The notes: generated by a model from the sequence alone, not told the origin. DNA of 64,000 nt from Burkholderia metallica (GCF_902832845.1 NZ_CADFDB010000004.1:310001-374000), one strand, 5' to 3'. Counted from the first letter of the stretch, positions 18,969 through 28,992 are shown. Numbers and translations are program-made.

Positions 18969-19646
18969 ATGTCGAATGCCGTCCCGCCTTCCGTTTCCCG
19001 TTCCGCCGCTCATCCGGCTTCCCGTCGCGCGCTGATCGTGATCGACGTCCAGAACGAATACGTGACGGGCAACCTGCCGATCGAATACCCGCCGCTCGAC
19101 GTATCGCTCGCGAACATCGGCCGCGCGATCGATGCCGCGCACGCGGCCGGCGTGCCGGTGATCGTCGTCCAGCACGTCGCGCCGGCCGGCGCGCCGATCT
19201 TCGCACCGGGCACCGATGGCGTCGCGCTGCACGCGGTCGTCGCCGACCGGCCGTTCGCGCATCGAATCGAGAAGAAGCAAGCCAGCGCGTTTGCCGGGAC
19301 CGACCTTGCCGCGTGGCTCGACGCGCACGCGATCGACACGCTCGCGGTGGCCGGCTACATGACGCACAACTGCAATGCGTCGACGGTCTATCACGCGGCG
19401 CATGCGGGGCTGAACGTCGAGTACCTGGACGACGCGACGGGCGCGCTGCCGTACGAGAACGAAGCCGGCGCGGCGAGCGCCGAGGAGATTCACCGTGCGT
19501 ACACGGTGGTGTTCCAGTCGAATTTCGCGGCCGTGATGTCGACCGATGCGTGGATCGCGGGACTGGCCGGCGCACCCATGCGAAAGCGCGATTCGGTCGC
19601 CGCGTCGAACCGGCGGGCGCGTGCGCAACGCGCGAAGGCGGCCTGA
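18969..19646 (+). CDS. Isochorismatase-family cysteine hydrolase
   Basis: 225 residues, amidase-type isochorismatase fold. The catalytic triad is visible: Asp26 (VIDVQNEY), Lys102 or Lys103 (EKKQASAF) and Cys135 (MTHNCNAST), with a cis-peptide-like GYMTH turn before the cysteine. Family members hydrolyse nicotinamide, N-carbamoylsarcosine, biuret or isochorismate; the sequence does not decide between them. AGGAG precedes the ATG. The last ~25 residues are Arg/Ala-rich and probably disordered. The divergent GlxA-type gene suggests substrate-induced expression. Confidence 0.85.
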   Translation: MSNAVPPSVSRSAAHPASRRALIVIDVQNEYVTGNLPIEYPPLDVSLANIGRAIDAAHAAGVPVIVVQHVAPAGAPIFAPGTDGVALHAVVADRPFAHRIEKKQASAFAGTDLAAWLDAHAIDTLAVAGYMTHNCNASTVYHAAHAGLNVEYLDDATGALPYENEAGAASAEEIHRAYTVVFQSNFAAVMSTDAWIAGLAGAPMRKRDSVAASNRRARAQRAKAA

Positions 19647-19740
19647 AACGGGCAGAAAGACAAGGAGGCGGGCCGCGCGCGGACGAAACCGGCGCGCCGC
19701 CCGGTGAAACGAACACCGCGCGCGAACGCTCGCCGTGCGG

Positions 19741-20382
19741 TCAGTCGCCGTCCTTCAGCATCGCCGGGCTGTAGCGCAGCATGTCGAAACAGCCGTCGAC
19801 GAGCTTTTCCGCATGCTGCTCGGCGTCGATCTCGTCGGGCAGCATCAGCATGTCGCGCACGAATCCGCTGACGAGCGTGTGCAGCATCAGCGTCGCGCGC
19901 CACGTATCGAGCCGCTCGGGCAGCAGCTTGAGCCGCACCGCCACCGCGAGATCCGCATCGATCGCGTGCAACGCCTCGCTCATCCCCGCGCGGTTGCGCT
20001 GCAGCAGCGGCTCGAGGTCCGCGACGTATTCGCACTTCATGAACAGGATGCTGAACACGCGGCGCAACTGCGCGTCGCGCTGCACGCCGAGCAGGCACCA
20101 GATCAGGATCTGGCGGATCTTGTCGAGCGGATTGCCGCCCGGCGCGTCGAGCGGCATGCGCTTCAGCTCGTCGATCGGCAGAAACACGCGGTCGAACATC
20201 GCATCGAACAGTTCACTCTTGTTCGCGAAATGCCAGTAGATCGCGCCGCGCGTCACGCCGGCGTGCTGCGCGATGTCCGCGAGCGATGTGTGCGACACGC
20301 CCTTCTCGAAGAACACGTGCTCGGCGGCGTCGAGAATGCGATTGCGCGTCTCGAGCGCCTCCTCCTTGGTACGTCTGACCAT
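19741..20382 (-). CDS. bpeR: TetR-family repressor of the RND efflux operon
   Basis: 213 residues. The N-terminal helix-turn-helix (TSLADIAQHAGVTRGAIYWHFANK, about residues 33-56) and the VRRTKEEALETRNRILDAAEHVFFEKG lead are characteristic of AcrR/TtgR/AmrR repressors of multidrug RND pumps; the C-terminal helical domain would bind drugs. It is divergent from the pump operon, separated by ~400 bp that contain an AcrR-type palindrome at 20517-20540. The start MVRRTKEEA is conserved in the family although its ribosome site is weak. The symbol is given by analogy with the B. pseudomallei BpeR-BpeAB-OprB system. Confidence 0.88.
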   Translation of the reverse strand: MVRRTKEEALETRNRILDAAEHVFFEKGVSHTSLADIAQHAGVTRGAIYWHFANKSELFDAMFDRVFLPIDELKRMPLDAPGGNPLDKIRQILIWCLLGVQRDAQLRRVFSILFMKCEYVADLEPLLQRNRAGMSEALHAIDADLAVAVRLKLLPERLDTWRATLMLHTLVSGFVRDMLMLPDEIDAEQHAEKLVDGCFDMLRYSPAMLKDGD

Positions 20383-20514
20383 GTGCAGGCCTGATTGGAT
20401 CGATCGTAGGTGAATATAGGGTCTGCAACCCTCGGCGCCGTCATATAGACTGGCTATGCTTGCGGCTGGTAACAATCTGTAAGAATGGACAGCCGGCGGG
20501 GCATAAACGGGCTT

Positions 20515-20544
20515 TTTACATACATTCATGAATGTATATACAAT
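20515..20544 (+). promoter_or_regulatory. Promoter of the RND efflux operon
   Basis: TTTACA (20515-20520), 18-base spacer, TACAAT (20539-20544), each one mismatch from sigma-70 consensus. The operator palindrome occupies the spacer, so repressor binding would block polymerase directly. Confidence 0.75.
20517..20540. promoter_or_regulatory. AcrR-type operator palindrome
   Basis: The core ATACATTCATGAATGTAT (20520-20537) is a perfect 18-bp palindrome; with flanks the 24-bp element differs from the classic E. coli AcrR box at only three positions. It fills the space between the -35 and -10 of the pump promoter, the expected place for the TetR repressor encoded next door. Confidence 0.85.
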
Positions 20545-20784
20545 ACCACCCTACGATCGAATGACCCAAGTGGCAATCAGTTAATATCCCACTCTGCTGA
20601 TTCCCGCCAAGTACCAAGTCCGCAGTTGCGGGGCAACCTGTCGGCACGGAGGTTTCGTGCCGCTTGCTGTATCTAGCAGTCCAGTAATTCAGGTGTTCGA
20701 TCTGCGCCGTGAGGCGCATCCGTGTCGCGCTCGCTCCGGTCGGGTGCGGCACTTATTCCATTGGTTATACACAGAGGTCGCTCC

Positions 20785-22059
20785 ATGCGCGTCGAACGGG
20801 TTCCATACCGCTTAATCACTGTCGCGACGGCCGCCGTTTTCCTGGCCGCGTGCGGGAAAAAAGAATCGGCACCGCCGCCGCAAACGCCGGAAGTCGGCGT
20901 CGTCACCGTCCAGCCGCAGGCCGTACCGGTCTACACCGACCTGCCGGGTCGCACCAGCGCCTTCCTCGTCGCGCAGGTCCGCGCGCGGGTCGATGGCATC
21001 GTGCTGCGTCGTGAGTTCACCGAAGGCACCGACGTCAAGGCCGGTCAACGCCTGTACAAGATCGATCCGGCGCCGTACATCGCCGCGCTGAACAGCGCGA
21101 AGGCGACGCTCGCGAAGGCGCAGGCGAACCTCGTCACGCAGAACGCACTGGTCGCGCGCTACAAGGTGCTGGTGGCCGCGAACGCGGTCAGCAAGCAGGA
21201 CTACGACAACGCGGTGGCCACGCAAGGCCAGGCCGCGGCGGACGTCGCGGCCGGCAAGGCAGCGGTCGATACCGCGCAGATCAACCTCGGCTATACGGAT
21301 GTCGTGTCGCCGATCTCCGGCCGTGTCGGCATTTCGCAGGTGACGCCGGGCGCATACGTGCAGGCGAGCCAGGCGACGCTGATGTCGACCGTGCAGCAGC
21401 TCGATCCGGTGTACGTCGACCTCACGCAGTCGAGCCTCGAAGGGCTGAAGCTGCGTCAGGACGTGCAGAGCGGGCGCCTGAAGACGAGCGGCCCGGGCGC
21501 GGCGAAGGTGTCGCTGATCCTGGAAGACGGCAAGACCTACTCGGAGCCGGGCAAGCTGCAGTTCTCGGACGTGACGGTCGACCAGACCACCGGTTCGGTG
21601 ACGATCCGCGCGGTGTTCCCGAACCCGGGCCGCGTGCTGCTGCCGGGGATGTTCGTGCGTGCACGGATCGAGGAAGGCGTGAACGAGAACGCGTTCCTGG
21701 TGCCGCAGATCGGCGTCACGCATGACCAGAAGGGCCAGGCGATCGCGATGGTGGTGAACGCCAGCAACAAGGTCGAGCCGCGTCCGCTGAAGACGACCGG
21801 CATGCAGGGCCAGAACTGGGTCGTCGAAGGCGGTCTGCAAGCGGGCGATCACGTGATCGTGCAGGGCGGCGAAAAGGTGCGCCCGGGTGCGACCGTGAAG
21901 ACCGTCCCCGCGCAGCTCGCACCGGCGGCCGACGCCGCATCGGGTGCCGCTGCGACCGCCGCGCCGGCTGCTGCCGGTTCCGGCGCCGCTGCCGCTTCCG
22001 GTGCTGCCGCATCGGGCGCCGCGCCGGCGAGTGCTGCCGCTGCTTCGAGCGCGCAATAA
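20785..22059 (+). CDS. bpeA: RND efflux membrane fusion lipoprotein
   Basis: Periplasmic adaptor joining the inner-membrane pump to the outer-membrane channel. 424 residues: signal peptide with lipobox LAAC (Cys23), biotinyl-lipoyl-like halves (VRARVDGIVLRREFTEGTDVKAGQRLYKID and TDVVSPISGRVGISQVTPG), a coiled-coil hairpin rich in Ala/Lys between them, then beta-barrel and membrane-proximal domains. The last ~50 residues are an Ala/Gly/Ser/Pro low-complexity tail, longer than in MexA or AcrA. It is the first gene of the three-gene operon; the pump gene starts 15 bp after it. Symbol by analogy with BpeA. Confidence 0.93.
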   Translation: MRVERVPYRLITVATAAVFLAACGKKESAPPPQTPEVGVVTVQPQAVPVYTDLPGRTSAFLVAQVRARVDGIVLRREFTEGTDVKAGQRLYKIDPAPYIAALNSAKATLAKAQANLVTQNALVARYKVLVAANAVSKQDYDNAVATQGQAAADVAAGKAAVDTAQINLGYTDVVSPISGRVGISQVTPGAYVQASQATLMSTVQQLDPVYVDLTQSSLEGLKLRQDVQSGRLKTSGPGAAKVSLILEDGKTYSEPGKLQFSDVTVDQTTGSVTIRAVFPNPGRVLLPGMFVRARIEEGVNENAFLVPQIGVTHDQKGQAIAMVVNASNKVEPRPLKTTGMQGQNWVVEGGLQAGDHVIVQGGEKVRPGATVKTVPAQLAPAADAASGAAATAAPAAAGSGAAAASGAAASGAAPASAAAASSAQ

Positions 22060-22074
22060 CAGGGAGCCTGTTTC

Positions 22075-25000
22075 ATGGCAAAGTTTTTTATCGATCGCCC
22101 GATCTTCGCGTGGGTGATCGCCATCATTCTGATGCTGGCCGGGGTTGCGGCGATCTTCACGCTGCCGATCTCGCAGTATCCGACGATCGCGCCGCCATCG
22201 ATCCAGATCACCGCGAACTACCCGGGCGCTTCCGCGAAGACGGTGGAAGACACGGTAACGCAGGTGATCGAGCAGCAGATGAGCGGTCTCGACAACTTCC
22301 TGTACATGTCGTCCACCAGCGATGACTCGGGCAACGCGACGATCACGCTGACCTTCGCGCCGGGCACCAACGCCGACATCGCGCAGGTCCAGGTGCAGAA
22401 CAAGCTGTCGCTCGCGACGCCGGTTCTGCCGCAGGTCGTGCAGCAGCTCGGTCTGTCGGTGACGAAGTCGAGCAGCAGCTTCCTGCTGGTGCTCGCCTTC
22501 AACTCCGAAGACGGCAGCATGAACAAGTACGACCTCGCGAACTTCGTGGCGTCGCACGTGAAGGATCCGATCAGCCGGTTGAACGGCGTCGGTACCGTCA
22601 CGCTGTTCGGCTCGCAGTACGCGATGCGGATCTGGCTCGACCCGAACCGCCTGACGAACTACGGCCTCACGCCGGTCGACGTCAGCACCGCGATCAGCGC
22701 GCAGAACGTGCAGATCGCGGGCGGCCAGATCGGCGGCACGCCGGCGAAGCCGGGCACGATGCTGCAGGCGACGATCACCGAATCGACGCTGCTGCAGACG
22801 CCCGCGCAGTTCGGCAACATCCTGCTGAAGGTCAACCAGGACGGCTCGCAGGTGCGTCTGAAGGATGTCGCGAAGATCGAACTCGGCGGCGAAAACTACA
22901 ACTTCGACACGAAGTACAACGGTCAGCCGACCGCGGCACTCGGTATCCAGCTCGCGACCAACGCGAACGCGCTGGCCACCGCGAAGGCCGTGCGCGCGAA
23001 GATCGACGAACTGGCGCCGTTCTTCCCGCACGGCCTCGTCGTGAAGTATCCGTACGACACGACGCCGTTCGTGAAGCTGTCGATCGAGGAAGTGGTCAAG
23101 ACGCTGCTTGAAGGGATCGTGCTCGTGTTCCTCGTGATGTATCTGTTCCTGCAGAACCTGCGGGCGACGATCATCCCGACGATCGCGGTGCCGGTCGTGC
23201 TGCTCGGTACGTTCGCGATCATGTCGATGGTGGGCTTCTCGATCAACACGCTGTCGATGTTCGGCCTCGTGCTCGCAATCGGCCTGCTGGTCGACGATGC
23301 GATCGTGGTGGTGGAGAACGTCGAGCGCGTGATGGCCGAAGAGGGGCTGTCGCCGAAGGAGGCGACCCGCAAGGCGATGGGCCAGATCACCGGCGCACTC
23401 GTCGGCGTGGCGCTCGTGCTGTCGGCGGTGTTCGTGCCGGTGGCGTTCTCGGGCGGCTCGGTCGGTGCGATCTATCGTCAGTTCTCGCTGACGATCGTGT
23501 CGGCGATGGTGCTGTCGGTGCTCGTCGCGTTGATTCTGACGCCGGCACTGTGCGCGACGATCCTCAAGCCGATCCCGCAAGGGCATCACGAAGAGAAGAA
23601 GGGCTTCTTCGGCTGGTTCAACCGCACGTTCAACAACAGCCGCGACAAGTACCACGTCGGCGTGCACCACGTGATCAAGCGCTCGGGTCGCTGGCTCATC
23701 ATCTATCTGGTCGTGATCGTCGCGGTCGGGCTGCTGTTCGTGCGCCTGCCGAAGTCGTTCCTGCCCGATGAAGACCAGGGCCTGATGTTCGTGATCGTGC
23801 AGACGCCGTCGGGTTCGACGCAGGAAACGACCGCGAAGACGCTCGCGAACATTTCCGACTATCTGCTGAAGGACGAGAAGGAAATCGTCGAATCGGCGTT
23901 CACGGTCAACGGCTTCAGCTTCGCGGGCCGCGGCCAGAACTCCGGTCTCGTGTTCGTGCGCCTGAAGGACTACGCGCAGCGTCAGCATGCGAACCAGAAG
24001 GTGCAGGCGCTGATCGGCCGGATGTTCGGGCGCTACGCGGGTTACAAGGACGCGATCGTGATCCCGTTCAACCCGCCGTCGATTCCCGAACTCGGTACGG
24101 CTGCCGGCTTCGACTTCGAGCTGACGGACAACGCCGGTCTCGGCCACGATGCGCTGATGGCCGCGCGTAACCAGTTGCTCGGGATGGCCTCGAAGGATCC
24201 GACGCTGCAAGGGGTGCGCCCGAACGGCCTGAACGACACGCCGCAGTACAAGGTCGACATCGATCGCGAGAAGGCGAACGCGCTCGGCGTGACCGCGGAT
24301 GCGATCGACCAGACGTTCTCGATCGCATGGGCGTCGAAGTACGTGAACAACTTCCTGGATACCGACGGCCGGATCAAGAAGGTGTACGTGCAGTCGGATG
24401 CGCCGTTCCGGATGACGCCGGAAGACATGAACATCTGGTACGTGCGCAACGGGTCGGGCGGGATGGTGCCGTTCAGCTCGTTCGCGACCGGTCACTGGAC
24501 GTACGGTTCGCCGAAGCTCGAGCGCTACAACGGTGTGTCGGCGATGGAAATCCAGGGTCAGGCCGCACCGGGCAAGTCGACCGGTCAGGCGATGGCCGCG
24601 ATGGAAGGGCTCGCGAAGAAGCTGCCGGTCGGTATCGGCTACTCGTGGACCGGCCTGTCGTTCCAGGAAATCCAGTCCGGCTCGCAGGCGCCGATCCTGT
24701 ACGCGATCTCGATCCTCGTCGTGTTCCTGTGTCTCGCGGCGCTGTATGAAAGCTGGTCGATCCCGTTCTCGGTGATCATGGTGGTGCCGCTCGGCGTGAT
24801 CGGCGCACTGCTCGCGGCGACGATGCGCGGCCTCGAGAACGACGTGTTCTTCCAGGTCGGCCTGCTGACGACCGTGGGCTTGTCCGCGAAGAACGCGATC
24901 CTGATCGTGGAGTTCGCGCGCGAACTGCAGATGACGGAGAAGATGGGGCCGATCGAGGCCGCGCTGGAAGCGGCGCGCCTGCGGCTGCGTCCGATCCTGA

Positions 25001-25275
25001 TGACGTCGCTCGCGTTCATTCTCGGCGTGATGCCGCTCGCGATCAGCAACGGCGCGGGTTCGGCCAGCCAGCACGCAATCGGCACGGGCGTGATCGGCGG
25101 GATGATCACGGCGACGTTCCTCGCGATCTTCATGATCCCGATGTTCTTCGTGAAGATCCGCGCGATCTTCAGCGGCGAGAAGGAAGACGTCGACGAGGCG
25201 CTGCGCCTGGCTCAGGAGCACTCGCACCACGAAGAGAAGCCGGGCAACGGCGACGAAGGCAACAAGGGACAGTGA
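22075..25275 (+). CDS. bpeB: RND multidrug efflux pump, HAE1 family
   Basis: Inner-membrane proton/drug antiporter of the AcrB/MexB type. 1066 residues with twelve predicted transmembrane helices and two large periplasmic loops. Starts [20 protein letters not shown] as in AcrB. The proton-relay residues fall almost exactly on AcrB numbering: Asp407 and Asp408 in [12 protein letters not shown] and Lys939 in [13 protein letters not shown]. The C-terminal tail is His/Glu/Asp/Gly-rich. Its stop codon overlaps the start of the outer-membrane gene by one base, implying translational coupling. Orthologous pumps in the genus export aminoglycosides, macrolides, fluoroquinolones or acyl-homoserine lactones depending on species; the substrate range here is not readable. 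Confidence 0.95.
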   Translation: MAKFFIDRPIFAWVIAIILMLAGVAAIFTLPISQYPTIAPPSIQITANYPGASAKTVEDTVTQVIEQQMSGLDNFLYMSSTSDDSGNATITLTFAPGTNADIAQVQVQNKLSLATPVLPQVVQQLGLSVTKSSSSFLLVLAFNSEDGSMNKYDLANFVASHVKDPISRLNGVGTVTLFGSQYAMRIWLDPNRLTNYGLTPVDVSTAISAQNVQIAGGQIGGTPAKPGTMLQATITESTLLQTPAQFGNILLKVNQDGSQVRLKDVAKIELGGENYNFDTKYNGQPTAALGIQLATNANALATAKAVRAKIDELAPFFPHGLVVKYPYDTTPFVKLSIEEVVKTLLEGIVLVFLVMYLFLQNLRATIIPTIAVPVVLLGTFAIMSMVGFSINTLSMFGLVLAIGLLVDDAIVVVENVERVMAEEGLSPKEATRKAMGQITGALVGVALVLSAVFVPVAFSGGSVGAIYRQFSLTIVSAMVLSVLVALILTPALCATILKPIPQGHHEEKKGFFGWFNRTFNNSRDKYHVGVHHVIKRSGRWLIIYLVVIVAVGLLFVRLPKSFLPDEDQGLMFVIVQTPSGSTQETTAKTLANISDYLLKDEKEIVESAFTVNGFSFAGRGQNSGLVFVRLKDYAQRQHANQKVQALIGRMFGRYAGYKDAIVIPFNPPSIPELGTAAGFDFELTDNAGLGHDALMAARNQLLGMASKDPTLQGVRPNGLNDTPQYKVDIDREKANALGVTADAIDQTFSIAWASKYVNNFLDTDGRIKKVYVQSDAPFRMTPEDMNIWYVRNGSGGMVPFSSFATGHWTYGSPKLERYNGVSAMEIQGQAAPGKSTGQAMAAMEGLAKKLPVGIGYSWTGLSFQEIQSGSQAPILYAISILVVFLCLAALYESWSIPFSVIMVVPLGVIGALLAATMRGLENDVFFQVGLLTTVGLSAKNAILIVEFARELQMTEKMGPIEAALEAARLRLRPILMTSLAFILGVMPLAISNGAGSASQHAIGTGVIGGMITATFLAIFMIPMFFVKIRAIFSGEKEDVDEALRLAQEHSHHEEKPGNGDEGNKGQ

Positions 25276-26798
25276 TGATGCAAAAACACGCTTTGACTGC
25301 AATCGCGGTCGCGCTCTTTGCCACGGGCTGCACGATGGCGCCGCATTACAAGCGGCCCGACGCGCCCGTCGCGCAGGCGTACCCGGCCGGCGGCGTCTAC
25401 GCGACGCAGCCGGGTGCGGCCGGCGCGCGCAGCGCGAACGGGCAAGCTGCGACCGCCATCGGCTGGCGCGAGTTCTTCGTCGATCCGCGCCTGCAGCGGC
25501 TGATCGAGATCGCGCTGAAAAACAACCGCGACCTGCGCGTGTCGGTGCTGAACATCGAGGCGGCGCGCGCGCAGTACCAGATCACGCGCGCGGGGCTGTT
25601 CCCGACGCTCGACGGCACCGGTACGGGCACGATTCAGCGCTATCCGCAGGGTGTTTCGCCGACAAGGCAGGCAACCATCTCGCGCACCTACAACGTCGGG
25701 CTTTCGGCGTCGTGGGAGCTCGACCTGTTCGGCCGCGTGCAGAGCCTGAAGGACCAGGCACTCGCGCAGTACCTGTCGACCGCGTATGCGCGGCAGGCGT
25801 CGGAAATCTCGCTGGTGTCGCAGGTGGCCGACCAGTACCTGACGCTGCTGTCGACCGACGATCTGCTGAAGATCACCGAGAACACGCTGAAGACGGCGCA
25901 GGACTCGTACAACCTGACGAAGCTGCAGTTCGACAATGGCACGGGCTCTGAACTCGAGCTGCGTCAGGCGCAGACGGTCGTCGAGACGGCGCTTGCAAAC
26001 CAGCAGGCACAGGCGCGAGCCCGCGCGCAGGCGTTGAACGCGCTGGTGCTGCTGATCGGCGAACCGCTGCCGGACGATCTGCCGCCGGGCATGCCGCTCG
26101 ACGCGCAGAACCTGCTGGCGGACGTGCCGGCCGGCCTTCCGTCGGATCTGCTCACGCGCCGTCCGGACGTGATGCAGGCCGAGCAGACGCTGCTGGCCGC
26201 GAACGCGAACATCGGTGCAGCGCGTGCGGCGTTCTTCCCGAAGATTTCGCTGACGGCTGCGTTCGGCACCGCGAGCCCGACGCTCGGCGGTCTGTTCAAG
26301 GCCGGTACGGCGGCATGGTCGTTCGCGCCGAACATCGCGTTGCCGATCTTCGAGGGCGGCTCGAACATCGCGAACCTCGATCTTGCACACGTGCAGAAGC
26401 GCATCGAGATCGCGAACTACGAGAAGGCGATCCAGTCGGCATTCCGCGAAGTGTCGGACGGTCTGGCCGCACGCGGGACGTACGACCAGCAGATCGCGGC
26501 GCTCGAGCGCAACGAGCACGCGCAACAGAGGCGCTTCGACCTGTCGGACCTGCGTTACAAGAACGGTGTCGACAGTTACCTGTCGGTGCTGACCGCGCAG
26601 ACGGATCTGTATTCGGCGCAGCAGTCGCTGATCAGCGCGCGTCTCGCACGCTGGACGAACCTGGTCGATCTGTACCGCGCACTGGGCGGCGGGTGGATCG
26701 AGCGGGCCGGCGAAGCGCCGCGCGCGCCGGATGCGCCGGTCGACTACGACAAGGCGGCCGCACCGGCGCCTGCGTCGGCAACTGCGACGAACGGGTAA
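25275..26798 (+). CDS. oprB: Outer-membrane efflux lipoprotein (OprM/NodT family)
   Basis: TolC-like outer-membrane channel completing the tripartite pump. 507 residues with a lipobox FATGC (Cys19), two tandem OEP domains, and the family marks GWREFFVDPRLQRLIEIAL, SWELDLFGRV, TRRPDVMQAEQTL and PNIALPIFEGG. The start is ambiguous among GTG 25272, ATG 25275 and ATG 25278; 25275 overlaps the pump stop by one base (TGATG). A low-complexity Ala/Pro/Thr tail ends the protein. The operon terminator lies 64 bp downstream. The symbol follows the Burkholderia efflux name and is not the Pseudomonas glucose porin. Confidence 0.92.
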   Translation: MMQKHALTAIAVALFATGCTMAPHYKRPDAPVAQAYPAGGVYATQPGAAGARSANGQAATAIGWREFFVDPRLQRLIEIALKNNRDLRVSVLNIEAARAQYQITRAGLFPTLDGTGTGTIQRYPQGVSPTRQATISRTYNVGLSASWELDLFGRVQSLKDQALAQYLSTAYARQASEISLVSQVADQYLTLLSTDDLLKITENTLKTAQDSYNLTKLQFDNGTGSELELRQAQTVVETALANQQAQARARAQALNALVLLIGEPLPDDLPPGMPLDAQNLLADVPAGLPSDLLTRRPDVMQAEQTLLAANANIGAARAAFFPKISLTAAFGTASPTLGGLFKAGTAAWSFAPNIALPIFEGGSNIANLDLAHVQKRIEIANYEKAIQSAFREVSDGLAARGTYDQQIAALERNEHAQQRRFDLSDLRYKNGVDSYLSVLTAQTDLYSAQQSLISARLARWTNLVDLYRALGGGWIERAGEAPRAPDAPVDYDKAAAPAPASATATNG

Positions 26799-26861
26799 GC
26801 GCTAGGAAGGCAGGCGCGGTTTATTGCGCCTGTTTTTCGAACCGGCTGTATGCGGAAGAGA

Positions 26862-26893
26862 AAAACGCCACGGATGAAAGTCCGTGGCGTTTT
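26862..26893 (+). terminator. Terminator of the RND efflux operon
   Basis: A 13-bp perfect stem (26862-26874 with 26881-26893), 6-base loop and flanking A/T runs. The A-run on its left would also make it work for transcription from the right. Confidence 0.92.
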
Positions 26894-27112
26894 CTTTTGT
26901 GCTGCCGAATCATGCGGGGCGAAGATTGTTGGCGTAGCGATGCGCGCGGTTCGCTGACATCGCTGAAGTCGCTCACGCCAGCCACGCCGACCACACCAGC
27001 CACACTGATTCGCCCCACCAATCGACGTCCCGCACCACGCACCCGCGGCCAGCCTTCACGCGCCCGGCACGCTCACCCGCGCATCCCTCACTGTCCATCC
27101 CCGCAAAAAACA

Positions 27113-27138
27113 AAACGCCACGGCACCCCGTGGCGTTT
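27113..27138. terminator. Terminator of the xanthine permease gene
   Basis: An 11-bp perfect stem (27113-27123 with 27128-27138) around a CACC loop, flanked by AAAA and TTT. It shares the ACGCCACGG stem core with the terminator 250 bp to its left. On the minus strand it ends the permease transcript. Confidence 0.88.
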
Positions 27139-27176
27139 CTCGTTACCGCTTCGCGCCGTCACCCGGCGCGTGGCGA

Positions 27177-28553
27177 TCAGTGATGCACGTCGACGGGACG
27201 TCCGTCGAAGTCGTGTCCGGCGCGGCGGATGTCGCAGCGCGCATCCTTTTCGCCTTTCACGCCGTTGAACACGATGTTCAGGATCACGGCCGACGCGGAC
27301 GCCAGCAGGATGCCGCTGTGCAGGATCGGCGCGAGCGCGGGCGGCAGCTTCGAGAAGAAGTGCGGCGACACGACCGGCACGAGCCCCATGCCGACGCTCA
27401 CGGCGACGATGAACAGATTGTGCGTGTTGTTCACGAAGTCGACCTTCGACAGCACCTTGATGCCGTTCGCCGCGACCATCCCGAACATCACGATGCCCGC
27501 GCCGCCGAGCACGAACGGCGGCACCGATGCGACGACCTGCGCCATCTTCGGGAACAGCCCGAGCAGCACGAGGATCACGCCGCCCGTCGCGCACACGAAG
27601 CGGCTCTTCACGCCCGTCACGCCGATCAGCCCGACGTTCTGCGAGAACGACGTATGCGGGAACGAGTTGAAGATGCCGCCGATCAGCGTGCCGAGGCCGT
27701 CGACGCGCAGGCCGCGCACGAGGCGCTCCTGGTTGACCGGGCGATCGACCATGTCGCCGACCGCGAGGAACATGCCGGTCGATTCGATGAACGTGACGAA
27801 CATCACCGTGACCATCGTCACGATCGACAGCGGGTCGAAATGCGGCAGGCCGAAGTGGAACGGCATCACGAAGCCGACCCACGGTGCGTGCGCGACGCCG
27901 TCGGTATTCACGCGGCCGATCGCGAACGCGATCGCGAAGCCGGCGACGATGCCGAGCAGCACCGAGATGTTCGCGATGAAGCCGCGGCCGAATTTGTTGA
28001 TCAGCAGGATCAGCGTGAGCACCAGCAGGGACAGGCCGAGATAGACGGGGCTGCCGTACTCGGGGTTGCCGACGCCGCCGGCCGCCCAGTTGATGCCCAC
28101 TTCCATCAGCGACAACCCGATCACCGCGATCACGGTGCCGACCACCACCGGCGGGAAGAACCGCAACAGCTTGCCGATCATCGGTGCCAGCACGATGCCG
28201 ATGATGCCGGCCGCGATGGTCGAGCCGAAGATGTCGAGGATGCCGAGGCCGGGATTCGTGCCGATCGCGATCATCGGGCCGACGGCCGCGAACGTGCAGC
28301 CCATGATGACGGGCAGGCGGATCCCGAAGATCCACAGGCCGAGCGTCTGGATCAGCGTGGCGATGCCGCACGAAAACAGATCGGCGCTGATCAGGAACGC
28401 GATCTGGTCTTTCGGCAGCTTGAGCGCGGCGCCGACGATAAGCGGCACGGCGACAGCGCCGGCGTACATGACGAGGACGTGCTGCAGGCCAAGCGTTACC
28501 AGCTTGCCGGTCGGCAGCACCTCATCGCACGGATGGACCGTGTTCGATTGCAT
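27177..28553 (-). CDS. NCS2-family xanthine/uric acid permease
   Basis: Proton-coupled purine base importer of the inner membrane. 458 residues, almost wholly hydrophobic with about 12-14 membrane spans. The nucleobase-ascorbate transporter signature QNVGLIGVTG is intact; the Gly at its end and the following VKSR resemble E. coli XanQ/XanP more than the uracil permease UraA. The start MQSNTVHP has GGAG 8 bases upstream; a farther ATG at 28619 lies in a stretch able to fold as an RNA hairpin. It is a single-gene unit between its terminator and a 440-bp divergent region. Confidence 0.9.
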   Translation of the reverse strand: MQSNTVHPCDEVLPTGKLVTLGLQHVLVMYAGAVAVPLIVGAALKLPKDQIAFLISADLFSCGIATLIQTLGLWIFGIRLPVIMGCTFAAVGPMIAIGTNPGLGILDIFGSTIAAGIIGIVLAPMIGKLLRFFPPVVVGTVIAVIGLSLMEVGINWAAGGVGNPEYGSPVYLGLSLLVLTLILLINKFGRGFIANISVLLGIVAGFAIAFAIGRVNTDGVAHAPWVGFVMPFHFGLPHFDPLSIVTMVTVMFVTFIESTGMFLAVGDMVDRPVNQERLVRGLRVDGLGTLIGGIFNSFPHTSFSQNVGLIGVTGVKSRFVCATGGVILVLLGLFPKMAQVVASVPPFVLGGAGIVMFGMVAANGIKVLSKVDFVNNTHNLFIVAVSVGMGLVPVVSPHFFSKLPPALAPILHSGILLASASAVILNIVFNGVKGEKDARCDIRRAGHDFDGRPVDVHH

Positions 28554-28992
28554 CTGTCTCACTCCATGATCTTGTTTTCGGGGTGATACGAAGTTATTCG
28601 GAATGAATCCATGCAACAAGAGCGCTGGGTACTATTCCGCTCTTTGCTGGTTCGATATGCCAATTCGGCATGGAACAGGGTGTCGATCATCGGGAAACTG
28701 CCGCAGGAGTGAGGTTCCCCGGTTTTATAGCCCTTCAAAATAGCGCCGGCCCCCATGCCAAATATAGGTCGCCTTATGGTGTGTATCGGGTGGGCCGCAT
28801 AGTGGCAAAAAGTGCCTGCTGAAAATCGTGCCGGGTTAACCCGCGAACGGCCGTCTTTGCCCGCAAGGTGCAGCCGGGTGACACCCGGCAGGCGACGGCC
28901 GTTCCGTCATGCCGCGACAGCTACAGAAAACGGGGCGCGCATCGCGGTCCCGTTATCATGGCTATCCGTTCATTCGAATTCGCCCACACGTC
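28554..28992. other. Divergent region, xanthine permease / xylulokinase-like gene
   Basis: About 440 bp. In the permease leader (minus strand) a 10-bp bulged stem forms between 28613-28624 and 28638-28647 with a 13-base loop. No sure promoter boxes are seen on either strand, and the region before the kinase gene shows nothing recognisable. Confidence 0.45.

Larger units (their letters stand above)
20383..20784. other. Divergent control region, bpeR / RND operon
   Basis: About 400 bp, more A/T-rich than its surroundings. The RND promoter and operator are at 20515-20544. About 240 bases of leader separate that promoter from the pump start codon, unusually long; no clear hairpin or small gene was found in it. 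Confidence 0.6.
26799..27176. other. Gene-free stretch between the RND operon and the permease gene
   Basis: About 380 bp holding two terminators (26862 and 27113). The ~220 bp between them include imperfect CACGCCAGC/CACACCAGC repeats (about 26976-27005) and no credible gene. Confidence 0.6.

Noticed and set aside
20812-25302. A 1496-residue open frame antisense to the RND efflux genes, and many other very long antisense frames.
   Set aside because: They mirror genuine genes in a high-GC genome with few stop codons; the translations are Arg/His/Asp-rich, without domains or ribosome sites.
26821-27042. A 73-residue minus-strand frame between the two terminators.
   Set aside because: It runs through the RND terminator hairpin, has no ribosome site and is partly simple repeats.
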